A stretch of DNA of 43,383 nucleotides from Thermomonas sp. (GTDB taxonomy: Bacteria; Pseudomonadota; Gammaproteobacteria; Xanthomonadales; Xanthomonadaceae). Below are positions 17,106 through 25,765 of the stretch, piece by piece. Within the stretch, counting starts at the first letter, position 1. Every line of letters begins with the position of its first letter. The position numbers were made by a program, and so were the translations under genes. The notes under the pieces are model-generated. The model was given only the letters and a program-made list of their open reading frames with translations. It did no database searches and was not told the origin of the DNA. The stretch lies in assembly GCF_019104945.1 (NCBI RefSeq), contig NZ_JAHRWW010000003.1:1-43383 (forward strand), in the 5' to 3' direction.

Positions 17106-17596
17106 CGCAGCTGCTGCGCAAATGAGAGCGGGTAGCGACAGCCGTCTAGGTAGTCGGAGACCACCTTCCATACCAGCGGGCTGCGGTGGCGCGCAGCTTC
17201 TGCCTGCAGCTCCTCTGGGGTAAGCCAGAGCGCCTGCACGATGCCTTCATCCAGCGTGGCGCCAGGAATGGGCGCTATGGGTTCGGCGGCGAACGTGAAG
17301 CGCAAATAGTGGCGCCCCCCGCTGCCATCGGGTGCCACCGGCGCTTGCCATTGGTAAGCCCCGACAACGTGGGTGAGGCGCACCTCCCAGCCGGTTTCTT
17401 CGCGCGTTTCGCGCAGCGCGGCTTCTTGCAGGCTTTCATTGGGCTCTAAATGCCCGGCGGGTTGGTTGATCACCGTTTGGCCTTGGGCCTGTTCTTCCAC
17501 GCAAAGCAAGCGGCCATCACGCATCACGATGGTGGCAACGGTGACATCGGGCTGCCAAACGGCGCTCTCGGAGAGTTTGGGCTGTTCAATTCGCAT
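17102..17596 (-). CDS. nudJ: NUDIX hydrolase, NudJ-like
   Basis: A 164-residue NUDIX protein. The Nudix box ([22 protein letters not shown], about residues 48-69) is intact, including the REXXEE core, so it should hydrolyse pyrophosphate bonds. NudJ of E. coli acts on thiamine pyrophosphates and nucleoside di- and triphosphates, and lies just upstream of mnmA as here. The gene diverges from clpS, with 63 bases between starts. No ribosome binding site is present; GACAAT lies six bases before the ATG with TAGACG 17 bases further up, which suggests a leaderless message. Substrate is inferred from context. Confidence 0.87.
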   Translation of the reverse strand: MRIEQPKLSESAVWQPDVTVATIVMRDGRLLCVEEQAQGQTVINQPAGHLEPNESLQEAALRETREETGWEVRLTHVVGAYQWQAPVAPDGSGGRHYLRFTFAAEPIAPIPGATLDEGIVQALWLTPEELQAEAARHRSPLVWKVVSDYLDGCRYPLSFAQQLR

Positions 17597-17602
17597 AGGG
17601 GC

Positions 17603-17631
17603 ATTGTCTCTGCTGAAGCCGTAAGCGTCTA
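17603..17631 (-). promoter_or_regulatory. Possible promoter of nudJ-mnmA-hflD (leaderless)
   Basis: On the minus strand TAGACG (17631 to 17626), a 17-base spacer and GACAAT (17608 to 17603) each match the consensus at four of six bases. Six bases separate the -10 from the ATG at 17596. Confidence 0.35.
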
Positions 17632-17647
17632 TGCAGGGCAGGATTCG

Positions 17648-17659
17648 TATAATGGGCGG
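17648..17659 (+). promoter_or_regulatory. Perfect -10 element giving a leaderless clpS mRNA
   Basis: TATAAT at 17648-17653 is a full consensus match and ends six bases before the ATG at 17660, so transcription should begin at the start codon. No ribosome binding site fits. The -35 region is poor. Confidence 0.55.
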
Positions 17660-17989
17660 ATGGCTCAAATTCCTGAAAATCCGCAGCATCAGCATGAACA
17701 CGGCGTGGCGGTGGCACCGGCGAAACCGGCGCTGGCGCGTCCGCCGCTTTATACCGTGCTGCTGCTGAACGACGATTACACCCCGATGGACTTCGTAGTG
17801 GACGTACTGGTTCAGTATTTTTCGATGGGGCTGGAACAGGCCACGCAGGTGATGCTGCACGTACATACCCGCGGCAAAGGCGTGTGCGGGGTATTTACCC
17901 GCGAAATTGCTGAAACCAAGGTGGCCATGGTCAACGAATATGCGCGGCTGAACCAACACCCGCTGCTATGCACCATGGAGCCCGCCTGA
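17660..17989 (+). CDS. clpS: ClpS, adaptor of the ClpAP protease
   Basis: A 109-residue adaptor that binds N-degron residues (Leu, Phe, Tyr, Trp) and delivers substrates to ClpA. A flexible N-terminal extension of about 30 residues (Gln/His/Ala/Pro-rich) precedes the core. The core has [17 protein letters not shown], with the Asn-Asp-Asp substrate pocket, followed by [19 protein letters not shown]. Length and order match the family. The start at 17660 is the only one giving the family N-terminus; it has a perfect TATAAT six bases upstream and no ribosome binding site. clpA lies 117 bases downstream with its own ribosome binding site. Confidence 0.95.
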   Translation: MAQIPENPQHQHEHGVAVAPAKPALARPPLYTVLLLNDDYTPMDFVVDVLVQYFSMGLEQATQVMLHVHTRGKGVCGVFTREIAETKVAMVNEYARLNQHPLLCTMEPA

Positions 17990-18000
17990 ACCAAGTGGTA

Positions 18001-18024
18001 AAACAGTGCAGGAAAGCACTGTTT
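18001..18024 (+). terminator. Hairpin between clpS and clpA, weak terminator or attenuator
   Basis: A 9-bp perfect stem (18001-18009 with 18016-18024) with loop AGGAAA follows the clpS stop by 11 bases. The tail reads TTTCGTT rather than a clean T-run, so termination may be partial. It could tune clpS relative to clpA. Confidence 0.45.
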
Positions 18025-18106
18025 CGTTAGCGTATGCTCAAGACTCTTGCTCTAAGGCCGATTGCACCTTACATAGGAAGCAAGAAGTAACGGAGGGCTA
18101 CCCCCC

Positions 18107-20383
18107 ATGTTTAGCAAGGATCTCGAGCAAACCATTGGCCAGTGCTACAAGCGCACCCGTGAGGCGCGCTATGAGTACATGACGGTTGAGCACCTATTGC
18201 TGGCGCTGCTCGACAATCCATCCGCTGAAGCCGTGCTGCACGCCGTGGGTGCGGATATGGCGCGGCTGCGGTTGGAATTAGAAAACGCCATTGAAGTGTC
18301 GGTAGGCCGTCTGCCAGAAGATGACGGCCGCGATACCCAGCCCACGCTAGGCTTCCAGCGCGTGCTGCAGCGTGCGGTGTATCACGTGCAGTCGTCGGGA
18401 AAGAAGGAAGTTACCGGGGCAAATGTGCTGGTCGCCATTTTTGGCGAAAAAGACTCGCACGCGGTGTATTTCCTCAATCAGCAAGACGTGCATCGCCTCG
18501 ATGTGGTCAATTACATCTCCCATGGCATCGCCAAGACCGACGATGCACCCGGGCAGCCTGCGCCGGAGAATGAGGCGCGTAGCGAGGGCGAAGGTGAGCC
18601 AAAAGGCGACCCGCTCACCGAGTTTGCCAGTAACCTCAACGAAACTGCACTCGCGGGTAAGATCGACCCGCTGGTGGGGCGCGCAGAAGAAATTGAGCGC
18701 ACCGTGCAGGTGCTCTGCCGCCGTCGCAAGAACAACCCGCTGTATGTGGGCGAATCTGGCGTGGGCAAAACCGCGCTGGCCGAAGGTTTGGCCAAGCGCA
18801 TTGTGGATGGCGAAGTGCCAGACGTGCTCAGTGAAGCGGTGATCTACGCACTCGACTTAGGCGCGCTGGTAGCAGGCACCAAGTATCGCGGTGATTTTGA
18901 AAAGCGCTTGAAAGGCGTGCTGGCGTCATTGAAGAAACAGCCCAACGCAATTCTATTTATCGACGAAATTCACACCATTATTGGTGCGGGTTCGGCCAGT
19001 GGCGGCACGATGGATGCGTCGAACCTCATCAAGCCAGTGCTGGCCAACGGCGAGCTGCGCTGCATTGGTTCCACCACCTTCCAAGAATATCGCGGTGTGT
19101 TTGAAAAAGACCGCGCACTGGCGCGGCGCTTTCAAAAGATCGACGTGGTTGAGCCCACCGTAGGCGAGGCCGTGGAAATTTTGAAGGGCTTGCGGCCGAA
19201 GTATGAAGCCCACCACGAGGTGAGCTATGCCGATGACGCGATCCAGGCCGCTGTGGATTTGTCGGTGAAGCATATTGGTGACCGTTTATTGCCAGACAAA
19301 GCGATTGACGTGATCGACGAGGCTGGTGCGCGTCAGCGTTTGCAACCGACGGAAACGCGCAAGCATCTGATTGACGTGGAAGAGATTGAAACCATAGTGG
19401 CGAAGATGGCGCGCATTCCAGCCAAGCAAGTCTCGGCGTCGGATAAAGATGTGCTACGCCACCTCGACCGCAATTTGCGCATGGTGATCTTCGGCCAAGA
19501 CCCGGCAATTGACACCCTTGCCAGCGCAATCAAACTGGCGCGCTCGGGCCTTGGCAACCCCGATAAACCCATCGGCAGCTTCCTGTTTGCAGGTCCCACC
19601 GGTGTGGGCAAGACGGAAGTCACCCGGCAGCTGGCGATGCAACTGGGCATTGAGCTGATTCGCTTCGATATGAGCGAATACATGGAGCCGCATTCGGTGT
19701 CGCGTTTGATTGGCGCTCCTCCGGGCTATGTGGGTTTCGATCAGGGTGGCCTGCTGACCGAGAAAATCGTCAAAACCCCGCACTGCGTGTTGCTGCTGGA
19801 TGAAATTGAAAAAGCCCATCCGGATATTTTCAATATCCTGCTGCAGGTGATGGATCGCGGCACGCTTACCGATACCAATGGGCGCGAGGCTAACTTCCGT
19901 AATGTCATTGTGGTGATGACCACCAATATCGGCGCAACTCAAGCAGCGCGGCGCAGCATTGGCTTCACCAAGCAAGACCATAGCCCGGATGCGATGGAAG
20001 CCATTCGGCGCGGTTTTACCCCCGAGTTCCGCAACCGCTTAGATGCCATCGTGCAGTTCCAAGCCTTGGGCTTTGAACATATCCTGCGCGTGGTGGATAA
20101 GTTCTTGATTGAGCTTGAGCTTCAGCTGCATGAAAAACATGTGGCGCTCAGCACCACGCCTGCGGCGCGCGAATGGCTGGGGCATAACGGCTTTGATCCA
20201 CTGATGGGCGCACGCCCGATGGCACGGCTGATTTTGGACAAGATCAAGCGCCCACTGGCCGACGAGCTACTGTTTGGCAAGCTGGTGGACGGCGGCCGGG
20301 TCACAGTGGATGCGGCGGATGGCGAGCTGACCTTGGACGTGCAGGCCGAGCCGGAGAAGCTGCTGCCCGCTTTGGTGGACTAA
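18107..20383 (+). CDS. clpA: ClpA, ATPase subunit of the ClpAP protease
   Basis: A 758-residue AAA+ unfoldase. The N-domain (residues 1-145), which binds ClpS, is followed by two ATPase modules: D1 with Walker A GESGVGKT at residue 215 and Walker [11 protein letters not shown]2 with Walker A GPTGVGKT at residue 496 and Walker [10 protein letters not shown]. There is no ClpB-type middle coiled coil, so this is ClpA rather than ClpB or ClpC. It unfolds substrates and feeds them to ClpP, which is not in the window. GGAGG lies about ten bases before the ATG. The phosphopantetheinyl transferase gene begins three bases after the stop. Confidence 0.97.
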   Translation: MFSKDLEQTIGQCYKRTREARYEYMTVEHLLLALLDNPSAEAVLHAVGADMARLRLELENAIEVSVGRLPEDDGRDTQPTLGFQRVLQRAVYHVQSSGKKEVTGANVLVAIFGEKDSHAVYFLNQQDVHRLDVVNYISHGIAKTDDAPGQPAPENEARSEGEGEPKGDPLTEFASNLNETALAGKIDPLVGRAEEIERTVQVLCRRRKNNPLYVGESGVGKTALAEGLAKRIVDGEVPDVLSEAVIYALDLGALVAGTKYRGDFEKRLKGVLASLKKQPNAILFIDEIHTIIGAGSASGGTMDASNLIKPVLANGELRCIGSTTFQEYRGVFEKDRALARRFQKIDVVEPTVGEAVEILKGLRPKYEAHHEVSYADDAIQAAVDLSVKHIGDRLLPDKAIDVIDEAGARQRLQPTETRKHLIDVEEIETIVAKMARIPAKQVSASDKDVLRHLDRNLRMVIFGQDPAIDTLASAIKLARSGLGNPDKPIGSFLFAGPTGVGKTEVTRQLAMQLGIELIRFDMSEYMEPHSVSRLIGAPPGYVGFDQGGLLTEKIVKTPHCVLLLDEIEKAHPDIFNILLQVMDRGTLTDTNGREANFRNVIVVMTTNIGATQAARRSIGFTKQDHSPDAMEAIRRGFTPEFRNRLDAIVQFQALGFEHILRVVDKFLIELELQLHEKHVALSTTPAAREWLGHNGFDPLMGARPMARLILDKIKRPLADELLFGKLVDGGRVTVDAADGELTLDVQAEPEKLLPALVD

Positions 20384-20386
20384 ACC

Positions 20387-21088
20387 GTGGCTGCAAAGGC
20401 GTGGCTGCAGCTGGCTAAGGTGGCCGACACCGCAGCGCGTGCACAATCCGAGGGCTTGGGCTGGCTTACGGCGCTTGAGCAGCAGCGGCTTGCAGCCATG
20501 CAGGCCGCACCTCGTCGGGAGAGCTTTATCGCCGGGCACTGGCTGGCCCGGCAGTTGGCCGCGCGCTGGCTGGGCGAGGCGTCTGCCACCCTCACGCTGG
20601 CGGCGCATCCCGATGGACGTCCGTTGTTGTTAAGAGGTGGCGATACGCTGCCGCTGTCGCTATCGCTTAGCCATAGCGGCGGCTGGCTGGCGCTGGCGCT
20701 AAGTGATGCTGCCGTGGGGGTGGATATCGAACTACCGCAGCGTGAGCGCAACTGGGAGGCGCTGGCGGCGTTTACGTTTTCGGAAGAGGAAAGCCAGCGA
20801 GTTTGCTGCGCCGAGCCAGCACAGCAGCGCACGGTGTTTCATACCCTGTGGACATTGAAAGAAGCACGCGGCAAGCGCAGCGGAGAAGGGCTGCTGCCGC
20901 AGGCGGCGCGGAAGGTTTCGGCCTTGGTCTGTATGCCTGCCGAAAGCGAGGCGCGAAGTTGGGTTTGGCAGGATGGCGCGCTGGCGTTGGCGCTCGCGGC
21001 AAGCGCGCAGCTTGAACTCGTGGAGACGCCGCAGCTGCAGACGCCACATTACTGGCGTTATGCGCAGGCGGCATCAGTGCTGGATTGA
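20387..21088 (+). CDS. 4'-phosphopantetheinyl transferase (Sfp type)
   Basis: A 233-residue protein that would transfer phosphopantetheine from CoA to a serine on carrier proteins (acyl carrier, PKS or NRPS). The diagnostic motifs are VGVDIE (magnesium-binding Asp and Glu) and WTLKEARGKRSGEGL (the WxxKEA motif). SLSHSGG supplies the conserved histidine. It starts with GTG three bases after the clpA stop and probably shares its transcript. No carrier-protein or synthase genes lie nearby, so the target is not indicated. The C-terminal 60 residues are poorly conserved in the family. Confidence 0.88.
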   Translation: MAAKAWLQLAKVADTAARAQSEGLGWLTALEQQRLAAMQAAPRRESFIAGHWLARQLAARWLGEASATLTLAAHPDGRPLLLRGGDTLPLSLSLSHSGGWLALALSDAAVGVDIELPQRERNWEALAAFTFSEEESQRVCCAEPAQQRTVFHTLWTLKEARGKRSGEGLLPQAARKVSALVCMPAESEARSWVWQDGALALALAASAQLELVETPQLQTPHYWRYAQAASVLD

Positions 21089-21138
21089 TCGCGCCGATAA
21101 TTCCCTTTAAGGTGTAGCGCGATTTTTGGAGAAGACAC

Positions 21139-21579
21139 ATGTTGCCAGCATTGGATGCACACGCGCCCGGCGTTGACGCCACGGCAGAGACTATTCCGCC
21201 CACCGAGGCGCGCCTACAAGAGATCGTATTCCCCGATCATGCCAACCACTTGGGTACCTTATTCGGCGGGCAAGCGCTGGCGTGGATGGATAAAGCCGCG
21301 TTTATTGCCGCCTCGCGCTATGCGCGTAAAACCGTGGTGACTGCACGTTCGGAACAGGTAGATTTTCGCCTACCCATTCGCCAAGGCCAGCTGGTGGAAG
21401 TGGTGGCGCGGATTGTGGAGGTAGGGCGTAGTTCCATGCAGGTGGAAGTTGAGCTCATTGCCGAAGACCTGCTGCAGGGTGAGCGCGAGCTGTGCACGCG
21501 CGGACGCTTTACCATGATTGCGCTCGATGGTCGCGGCCGTCCGGTACAGGTGCCGCCACTCACGCCTGCCGTTGCGTAA
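21139..21579 (+). CDS. Acyl-CoA thioesterase, hotdog fold (YciA/BACH type)
   Basis: A 146-residue single-hotdog protein. The signature FPDHANHLGTLFGGQALAWMD contains the Asn-His and Gly-Gly residues and catalytic Asp typical of YciA-like thioesterases. VTARSEQVDFRLPIRQGQLVEV and FTMIALD follow as in the family. These enzymes hydrolyse a broad range of acyl-CoAs and form hexamers. GGAGA lies seven bases before the ATG. The stop is five bases from that of the convergent small Cys-rich gene. Confidence 0.9.
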   Translation: MLPALDAHAPGVDATAETIPPTEARLQEIVFPDHANHLGTLFGGQALAWMDKAAFIAASRYARKTVVTARSEQVDFRLPIRQGQLVEVVARIVEVGRSSMQVEVELIAEDLLQGERELCTRGRFTMIALDGRGRPVQVPPLTPAVA

Positions 21580-21584
21580 GCGGC

Positions 21585-21770
21585 TTACTCTGTCGCGTCA
21601 GGGTGTCTGGCTTTCCACGCGGCCAGCATCTTGCGGTAGTAGTCCATTTCTTCGGCGTACGCATCGTGCACGCAGCTGGGGCATCCGCTATCGCAGCAGT
21701 CAGAAGGTAGTGGACGCTCGGGAGGCTGCGGGCGTGGGTCAAGCTGTGGAAGCGGAAGTACGTCAGACAT
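21585..21770 (-). CDS. Small Cys-rich protein, oxidoreductase-like domain
   Basis: A 61-residue protein with a cluster reading DCCDSGCPSCVHDAY, then EEMDYYRKML. The CCxxGCxxCVxDxY arrangement is that of the oxidoreductase-like N-terminal domain family (found in small bacterial proteins and in eukaryotic mitochondrial proteins); its biochemical role is not established. Four closely spaced cysteines could bind metal or act in redox chemistry. The ATG at 21770 is preferred over GTG 21776: TATCAT lies six bases upstream of it and there is no ribosome binding site. It diverges from the mscS-like gene. Confidence 0.75.
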   Translation of the reverse strand: MSDVLPLPQLDPRPQPPERPLPSDCCDSGCPSCVHDAYAEEMDYYRKMLAAWKARHPDATE

Positions 21771-21776
21771 GCGCAC

Positions 21777-21782
21777 ATGATA
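21777..21782 (-). promoter_or_regulatory. Putative -10 element of the small Cys-rich gene (leaderless)
   Basis: Minus-strand TATCAT matches five of six consensus bases and ends six bases before the ATG at 21770. Confidence 0.4.
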
Positions 21783-21839
21783 GTGGACGCCGCCTGTACG
21801 CGGCGTACACGCGCACGCTACGGCTTGCCAGCCGCAAGG

Positions 21840-21845
21840 TATTAT
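21840..21845 (+). promoter_or_regulatory. Putative -10 element of the mscS-like gene (leaderless)
   Basis: TATTAT matches five of six consensus bases and is followed by six bases and the ATG at 21852. It selects that ATG over the in-frame GTG at 21849. Confidence 0.4.
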
Positions 21846-21851
21846 TGAGTG

Positions 21852-22487
21852 ATGACGGCTTATCTTCCTACTTGGCTGCGCCCTTGGTTAGACGTGTTGG
21901 TGCCAGCGCTACATATTCTTTTGGTGCTGTTAGTGGGCTGGACGCTGCGCTGGCTGGTGCTGCGTTTGATCGCCCGGCTCACGATGCGCTACGACCTGCC
22001 ACCGATGGTGGTGATGGCCTCGCGGCGGGTGTCCACGTTCTTGATCTCGCTGGCCACGCTGCTGGCGGTGCTGCAGCAGCTGGGCGTATCGGCGGGCGTG
22101 CTGTGGGGCGCGTTTACCGGCTTTGCAACGGTGGCGGCCGTGGCATTTTTTGCCGCGTGGAGCGTGCTGACCAATATCTTCTGCTCGTTCCTCATTTTGA
22201 CTACGCGCCCGTTCCGCCTGCACGATTACATCGAACTTTTGGACGACGGCGAAAAACGCGGCCTGCGTGGGCAGGTGGTGGATATCAATCTGATCTACGT
22301 CACCCTGCAGGAAACCCATTTGGACGGTAGCAGCAGCGTATTGCGCGTGCCGAATAGCCACTTCTTCCAGCGCGCGGTACGGCGCTGGACCAGCGAAACA
22401 TCAGCCCATGCGCTGGTAGCAAATGTGGGCGGCACAAATAAGGCTACACCAAACGCAGAGGAAAACGGCGCGAGAACCGCGCCGTAA
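21852..22487 (+). CDS. MscS-family mechanosensitive channel, short form
   Basis: A 211-residue protein with about three membrane helices: residues 15-35, 55-75 and a pore-lining segment rich in Ala/Gly/Val (GVLWGAFTGFATVAAVAFFAAWSVLTNIFCS, about 80-112). After this comes the start of the MscS beta domain (TRPFRLHDYIELLDDGEKRGLRGQVVDINLIYVTLQ), then a truncated C-terminal part. E. coli MscS is 286 residues, so this lacks most of the alpha/beta vestibule. It probably opens under membrane tension to release osmolytes. The stop is separated by three bases from that of the convergent fimX-like gene, whose terminator stem lies in these last codons. Confidence 0.85.
   Translation: MTAYLPTWLRPWLDVLVPALHILLVLLVGWTLRWLVLRLIARLTMRYDLPPMVVMASRRVSTFLISLATLLAVLQQLGVSAGVLWGAFTGFATVAAVAFFAAWSVLTNIFCSFLILTTRPFRLHDYIELLDDGEKRGLRGQVVDINLIYVTLQETHLDGSSSVLRVPNSHFFQRAVRRWTSETSAHALVANVGGTNKATPNAEENGARTAP
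22465..22485 (-). terminator. Terminator of the fimX-like gene, embedded in the mscS 3' end
   Basis: An 8-bp perfect stem (22465-22472 with 22478-22485, loop of five) followed on the minus strand by TTTTCC. It lies wholly inside the last codons of the convergent mscS-like gene. On the plus strand there is no T-run. Confidence 0.55.
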
Positions 22488-22490
22488 GAG

Positions 22491-24593
22491 TTATAGATCG
22501 AAGTCGTAATTCATCGTGGGCGCAGCTACAGCGAGGAAGTCGCCTTCTGCGTAGCTAATACCGCTGGCAAACAGTATGGTCATGCTGGCAGCGTCTTGCA
22601 CAAATTCAGCAATACTTTGAATGCCCATGTCGTGGGCCTTTTGTGCCAGCTCGCGGATGCGCTGCTGGTTGCTGCTGTTCTTGGCCAAGTCTTCGGTGAA
22701 GCTGCGATCGATCTTGATGAAGCTCGGCTGGAAGTGGGTAAGCAGCTGGAATGAATCGAGGCCCGCGCCGAACTGCTCCAACACCATTTGGCAGCCATAC
22801 TGGCCGATCGCGGTGGCAAAATCTTGCACCGCACGCAGGTTGATAAATACTTTGGATTCCGGAACTTGCAGTAGTAGTGCGCTTCCACTGAGACCGTGTT
22901 CGGCGAGGCGTTCGCCAATAAAGCCGGGCAGGGTGTCGTCTTGCAGTGAGGACTGGGTGATCTTCAGCAGCACAGTAACGTCTTTTCCGGCCTGCTTGCG
23001 TTCGGCAATCGCGTCAATCGCGTGACGAATGACCCAGCGGTCGATCTCACCCAAGAGGCCGTGCTCTTCGGCAATGTGCATGAAGCTGCTGGGGGACACC
23101 GTTTCGCCGGTGCCGAAATCCAGCCGCAGATAGCCTTCGTAGATGGGGCGCGGTTCGCCCATTAGGTGAATAATGGGCTGGTAGTGCAGCAAGAAACGAT
23201 CGTTGATCAGGGCATCGCGCAGGCGTTCCACCCAGGCTTGAATACGCTCTTCTTCGGCGCGGTCCACCGCGCTGGGATCAAAAATTTCGATGTGGTTGCC
23301 GCCCACGCCCAAAGACGATTGCAAACACTGGCTGGCCTTCGCCATGGCTTGGGTAACGCTGGCGTTTTTCTCGCCAATCTGAACGCCGCCAATGCTGGCG
23401 GTGATGGTGCCGGACTTTCCGCCAACTTCAAACACTTGTTCAGATGCGGCGATGCGGATGCGTTCGGCAAGTGTTGTGGTGACGGTGTGGTCACCGCGAA
23501 TCAATACGGCAAAGCTGTGCTCACCAAAGCGCGCGACGTGCACGCTGTTTTCCGCAAGCTGTTGGGTGTCGATGGTGCTTTGCAGGCCGTGGGCGATGGC
23601 GGCGAGCAGGTCATCGGCGCTATCAAGGCCAATCTCATTCAAATAGCGCTGGTAGTTATCTGGCTCTAATAGCAGCAGGCCGTATTGTTGGCGGCTCTGT
23701 GCGGCATCCACCACGGCCTCTTCTAATGTGTGCAAGAAGGTGGGGCGGTTGAGTAGGCCGGTAGCCTGATCGCGCTTGCGTAGTTCTTCCAGTTCGCGCG
23801 CGAGTTCAGGGTCCACCTCGACGGCTTGATGGCGGAAGATCACCTGCTGGCAGTGTTCGCCCTGATATTCGGCGGGGCTGAACTCCATGACGGCGGGGAA
23901 ACTATTGCCTTCACTGTCGCGCGCCGTGAGTTCATAGCGCGGAGGGGCTTCTTCCCCTTTGGAAAGACTCTTCAGCAAGGTTTTGAACGCATCCACATCG
24001 CCGGGGGCGACAAGGTCGAGCAGTGACATGCCTTCAATATCGTCGAACGATTCGTAGCCAAACATCTCCAAATACGCCTGATTAGCGCGGATATGCATGC
24101 CTTCGTGGATATAGGCGATGGGCTCGCGTGAGGAGTCGATCAACATGTCGCAGCGGCGCTGGGTTTCGCGCATCTGCGCTTCCAAGCGGCGCTGTGAGCG
24201 GCGTGCTTCCAAGTCGTTCCACTCGGTTTGCACGTTCTTCAAAAATTGCTGCGGGCGGTCGCGCAGGGCCACGGCCTGTGCACCCAGTGCTTGCACGTTT
24301 TCCAAGATGTCGTCGGTAATGCCGTCGAGCATGGCCAGCAGCGGTACGTCTTTACCGCAGCCCATCACCGCTTTGGCCACTTGTTCAAACGGTAGGACCA
24401 CGGCGGCATAGTCGGCCAGCAGCATGTCCACCGGCTGCCCGGCGAGCATGTCGGCAAGGTCGTCCATGGATTCGGGGCGCAGCGGGCGCACCGCAATGCC
24501 CGCGTTGCGCAAGCGGCTGACCACGGCTTCGGCCTCGTTGACCAAGTCGGCAACCAGCATCAGGCGGAGGGCAGTGTCTTTTTTCTGGGCCAT
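22491..24593 (-). CDS. fimX: FimX-like c-di-GMP effector (receiver-like, PAS, degenerate GGDEF and EAL)
   Basis: A 700-residue protein. Residues 10-125 resemble a receiver domain, 145-260 form a PAS domain, 275-430 a GGDEF domain and 445-690 an EAL domain. Both catalytic motifs are broken: the GGDEF site reads GEHSF, the EAL site reads YEGYLRL, and the usual DDFG metal-binding loop is EQFG. It should therefore bind c-di-GMP in the EAL pocket rather than make or break it. This is the architecture of FimX, which controls type IV pilus assembly at the cell pole and in Xanthomonas works with a PilZ protein and PilB. No pilus genes are in the window. No ribosome binding site is evident. Confidence 0.85.
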   Translation of the reverse strand: MAQKKDTALRLMLVADLVNEAEAVVSRLRNAGIAVRPLRPESMDDLADMLAGQPVDMLLADYAAVVLPFEQVAKAVMGCGKDVPLLAMLDGITDDILENVQALGAQAVALRDRPQQFLKNVQTEWNDLEARRSQRRLEAQMRETQRRCDMLIDSSREPIAYIHEGMHIRANQAYLEMFGYESFDDIEGMSLLDLVAPGDVDAFKTLLKSLSKGEEAPPRYELTARDSEGNSFPAVMEFSPAEYQGEHCQQVIFRHQAVEVDPELARELEELRKRDQATGLLNRPTFLHTLEEAVVDAAQSRQQYGLLLLEPDNYQRYLNEIGLDSADDLLAAIAHGLQSTIDTQQLAENSVHVARFGEHSFAVLIRGDHTVTTTLAERIRIAASEQVFEVGGKSGTITASIGGVQIGEKNASVTQAMAKASQCLQSSLGVGGNHIEIFDPSAVDRAEEERIQAWVERLRDALINDRFLLHYQPIIHLMGEPRPIYEGYLRLDFGTGETVSPSSFMHIAEEHGLLGEIDRWVIRHAIDAIAERKQAGKDVTVLLKITQSSLQDDTLPGFIGERLAEHGLSGSALLLQVPESKVFINLRAVQDFATAIGQYGCQMVLEQFGAGLDSFQLLTHFQPSFIKIDRSFTEDLAKNSSNQQRIRELAQKAHDMGIQSIAEFVQDAASMTILFASGISYAEGDFLAVAAPTMNYDFDL

Positions 24594-24635
24594 GCGTCGG
24601 GGGAAAGTCGTTGGCGTTATTACAGACAGGCTACA

Positions 24636-25676
24636 TCATTCAGCGCGTCTGGCAATGGTTTGCGCAAGGGGGGTCTTGCCGGGCTGGCCGGGAATTTCGC
24701 GCACCAACCGGGGCACCAGATAGCCGGAAAGCCTAGCCGAGAGCGCGGTATGCAGGGCCAGCGCGCGCGCGTCCTCGACTTCAAAATGCGCCGTTCCGGC
24801 CACGCGGTCGAGCTGGTGCAGGTAATAGGGCAGCACGCCCGCTTGAAGGCCGCGTTCGCACAGGTTGGCGAGGGCGTCCACCGAATCGTTCACGCCGCGC
24901 AGCAAAACAGCTTGATTCAAAACGGTGACGTTGATCGCACGTAGGGCGGCGATGGCGGCATCCACGCTGGGGTCAAACTCGTTGGCGTGGTTGGCGTGCA
25001 CCACCAGTACAGTGGGCCAAGGCAGGCCGCGCAGCCACGCCAGCAGGCCTTCGTCCACGCGCTCGGGCAGTACGATGGGGAGGCGCGAATGGATGCGCAG
25101 GCGGCGCAGATGGGGGATATCGCGCAGCGCGTCGGTGAGTTCGGCCAGCTTGTGGTCGGCCAGCGAGAGCGGGTCGCCGCCCGATAAAATGACCTCGTGG
25201 ATGCTGGCGTCGTGGCGAATTACCTCCACCGCTTCGCGCCAACCTGCGGCAGCGGCGGTGTCTTCAGCATACGGATAGTAGCGACGGAAGCAGTAGCGGC
25301 AGTTCACCGCGCAGCTTCCGGTGGCGATCAACAAGGCGCGGCCGTTGTATTTTTGAATCACCCCGTGGCCGCTGCGCGCGGCGTGATCACCCACGGCGTC
25401 CAGCTCGAAACCGGGCACGATGCGGTCTTCCTCCAGCACCGGCAGCACTTGCCGCAGCAAGGGGTCGCTGGGGTCGCCTTTACGCATCCGTGCCACGAAA
25501 CCACGCGGCACCCGCAGCGGAAACTGCTGCGCGGCGGCGTCGGAAATATGCGCGGCCAAGTCCGGTAAATCCAGTAAATTCAAAAGCTCTCGCGGGTCAC
25601 GCACGGCTTGCCGCCATGCGGCCTGCCAGCGGCTTGGGGTGGGGTGCTGCAAGAAAGGGGGGGCTGCGGGTATCAT
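24636..25676 (-). CDS. epmB: EF-P beta-lysylation protein EpmB (radical SAM 2,3-aminomutase family)
   Basis: A 346-residue radical SAM enzyme. The iron-sulfur motif is GSCAVNCRYCFRRYYPY (CxxxCxxC), followed by ILSGGDPLSL (SAM binding) and the PLP lysine region near YYLHQLDRVAGTAHF. EpmB isomerises (S)-alpha-lysine to (R)-beta-lysine, which EpmA attaches to Lys34 of EF-P. It is divergent from efp, 89 bases apart, so enzyme and substrate sit together. An in-frame GTG at 25688 is an alternative start; neither start has a good ribosome binding site. epmA is not in the window. Confidence 0.93.
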   Translation of the reverse strand: MIPAAPPFLQHPTPSRWQAAWRQAVRDPRELLNLLDLPDLAAHISDAAAQQFPLRVPRGFVARMRKGDPSDPLLRQVLPVLEEDRIVPGFELDAVGDHAARSGHGVIQKYNGRALLIATGSCAVNCRYCFRRYYPYAEDTAAAAGWREAVEVIRHDASIHEVILSGGDPLSLADHKLAELTDALRDIPHLRRLRIHSRLPIVLPERVDEGLLAWLRGLPWPTVLVVHANHANEFDPSVDAAIAALRAINVTVLNQAVLLRGVNDSVDALANLCERGLQAGVLPYYLHQLDRVAGTAHFEVEDARALALHTALSARLSGYLVPRLVREIPGQPGKTPLAQTIARRAE

Positions 25677-25724
25677 AGGCGGCTGCACAACAGGTTCCGG
25701 CGAATGTCGGAATTTCCATATCCC

Positions 25725-25730
25725 TATAGT
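25725..25730 (+). promoter_or_regulatory. Putative -10 element of efp
   Basis: TATAGT matches five of six consensus bases and would start transcription near 25737, giving a leader of about 29 bases with the AAGGAG ribosome binding site. The -35 region is not recognisable. Confidence 0.4.
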
Positions 25731-25765
25731 TTAGCCGCCCTGCCGGGTGGCCCCAAGGAGTACCC

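Noticed and set aside
18025-18106. Possible sigma-32 promoter for clpA
   Set aside because: CTTGCTC is present but no CCCCAT-like box follows at the right distance; only a weak sigma-70-like pair can be drawn.
21518-22330. 270-codon plus-strand frame overlapping the thioesterase end and mscS
   Set aside because: It overlaps three supported genes in another frame and its product is Arg/Ala/Gly-rich without domain features.
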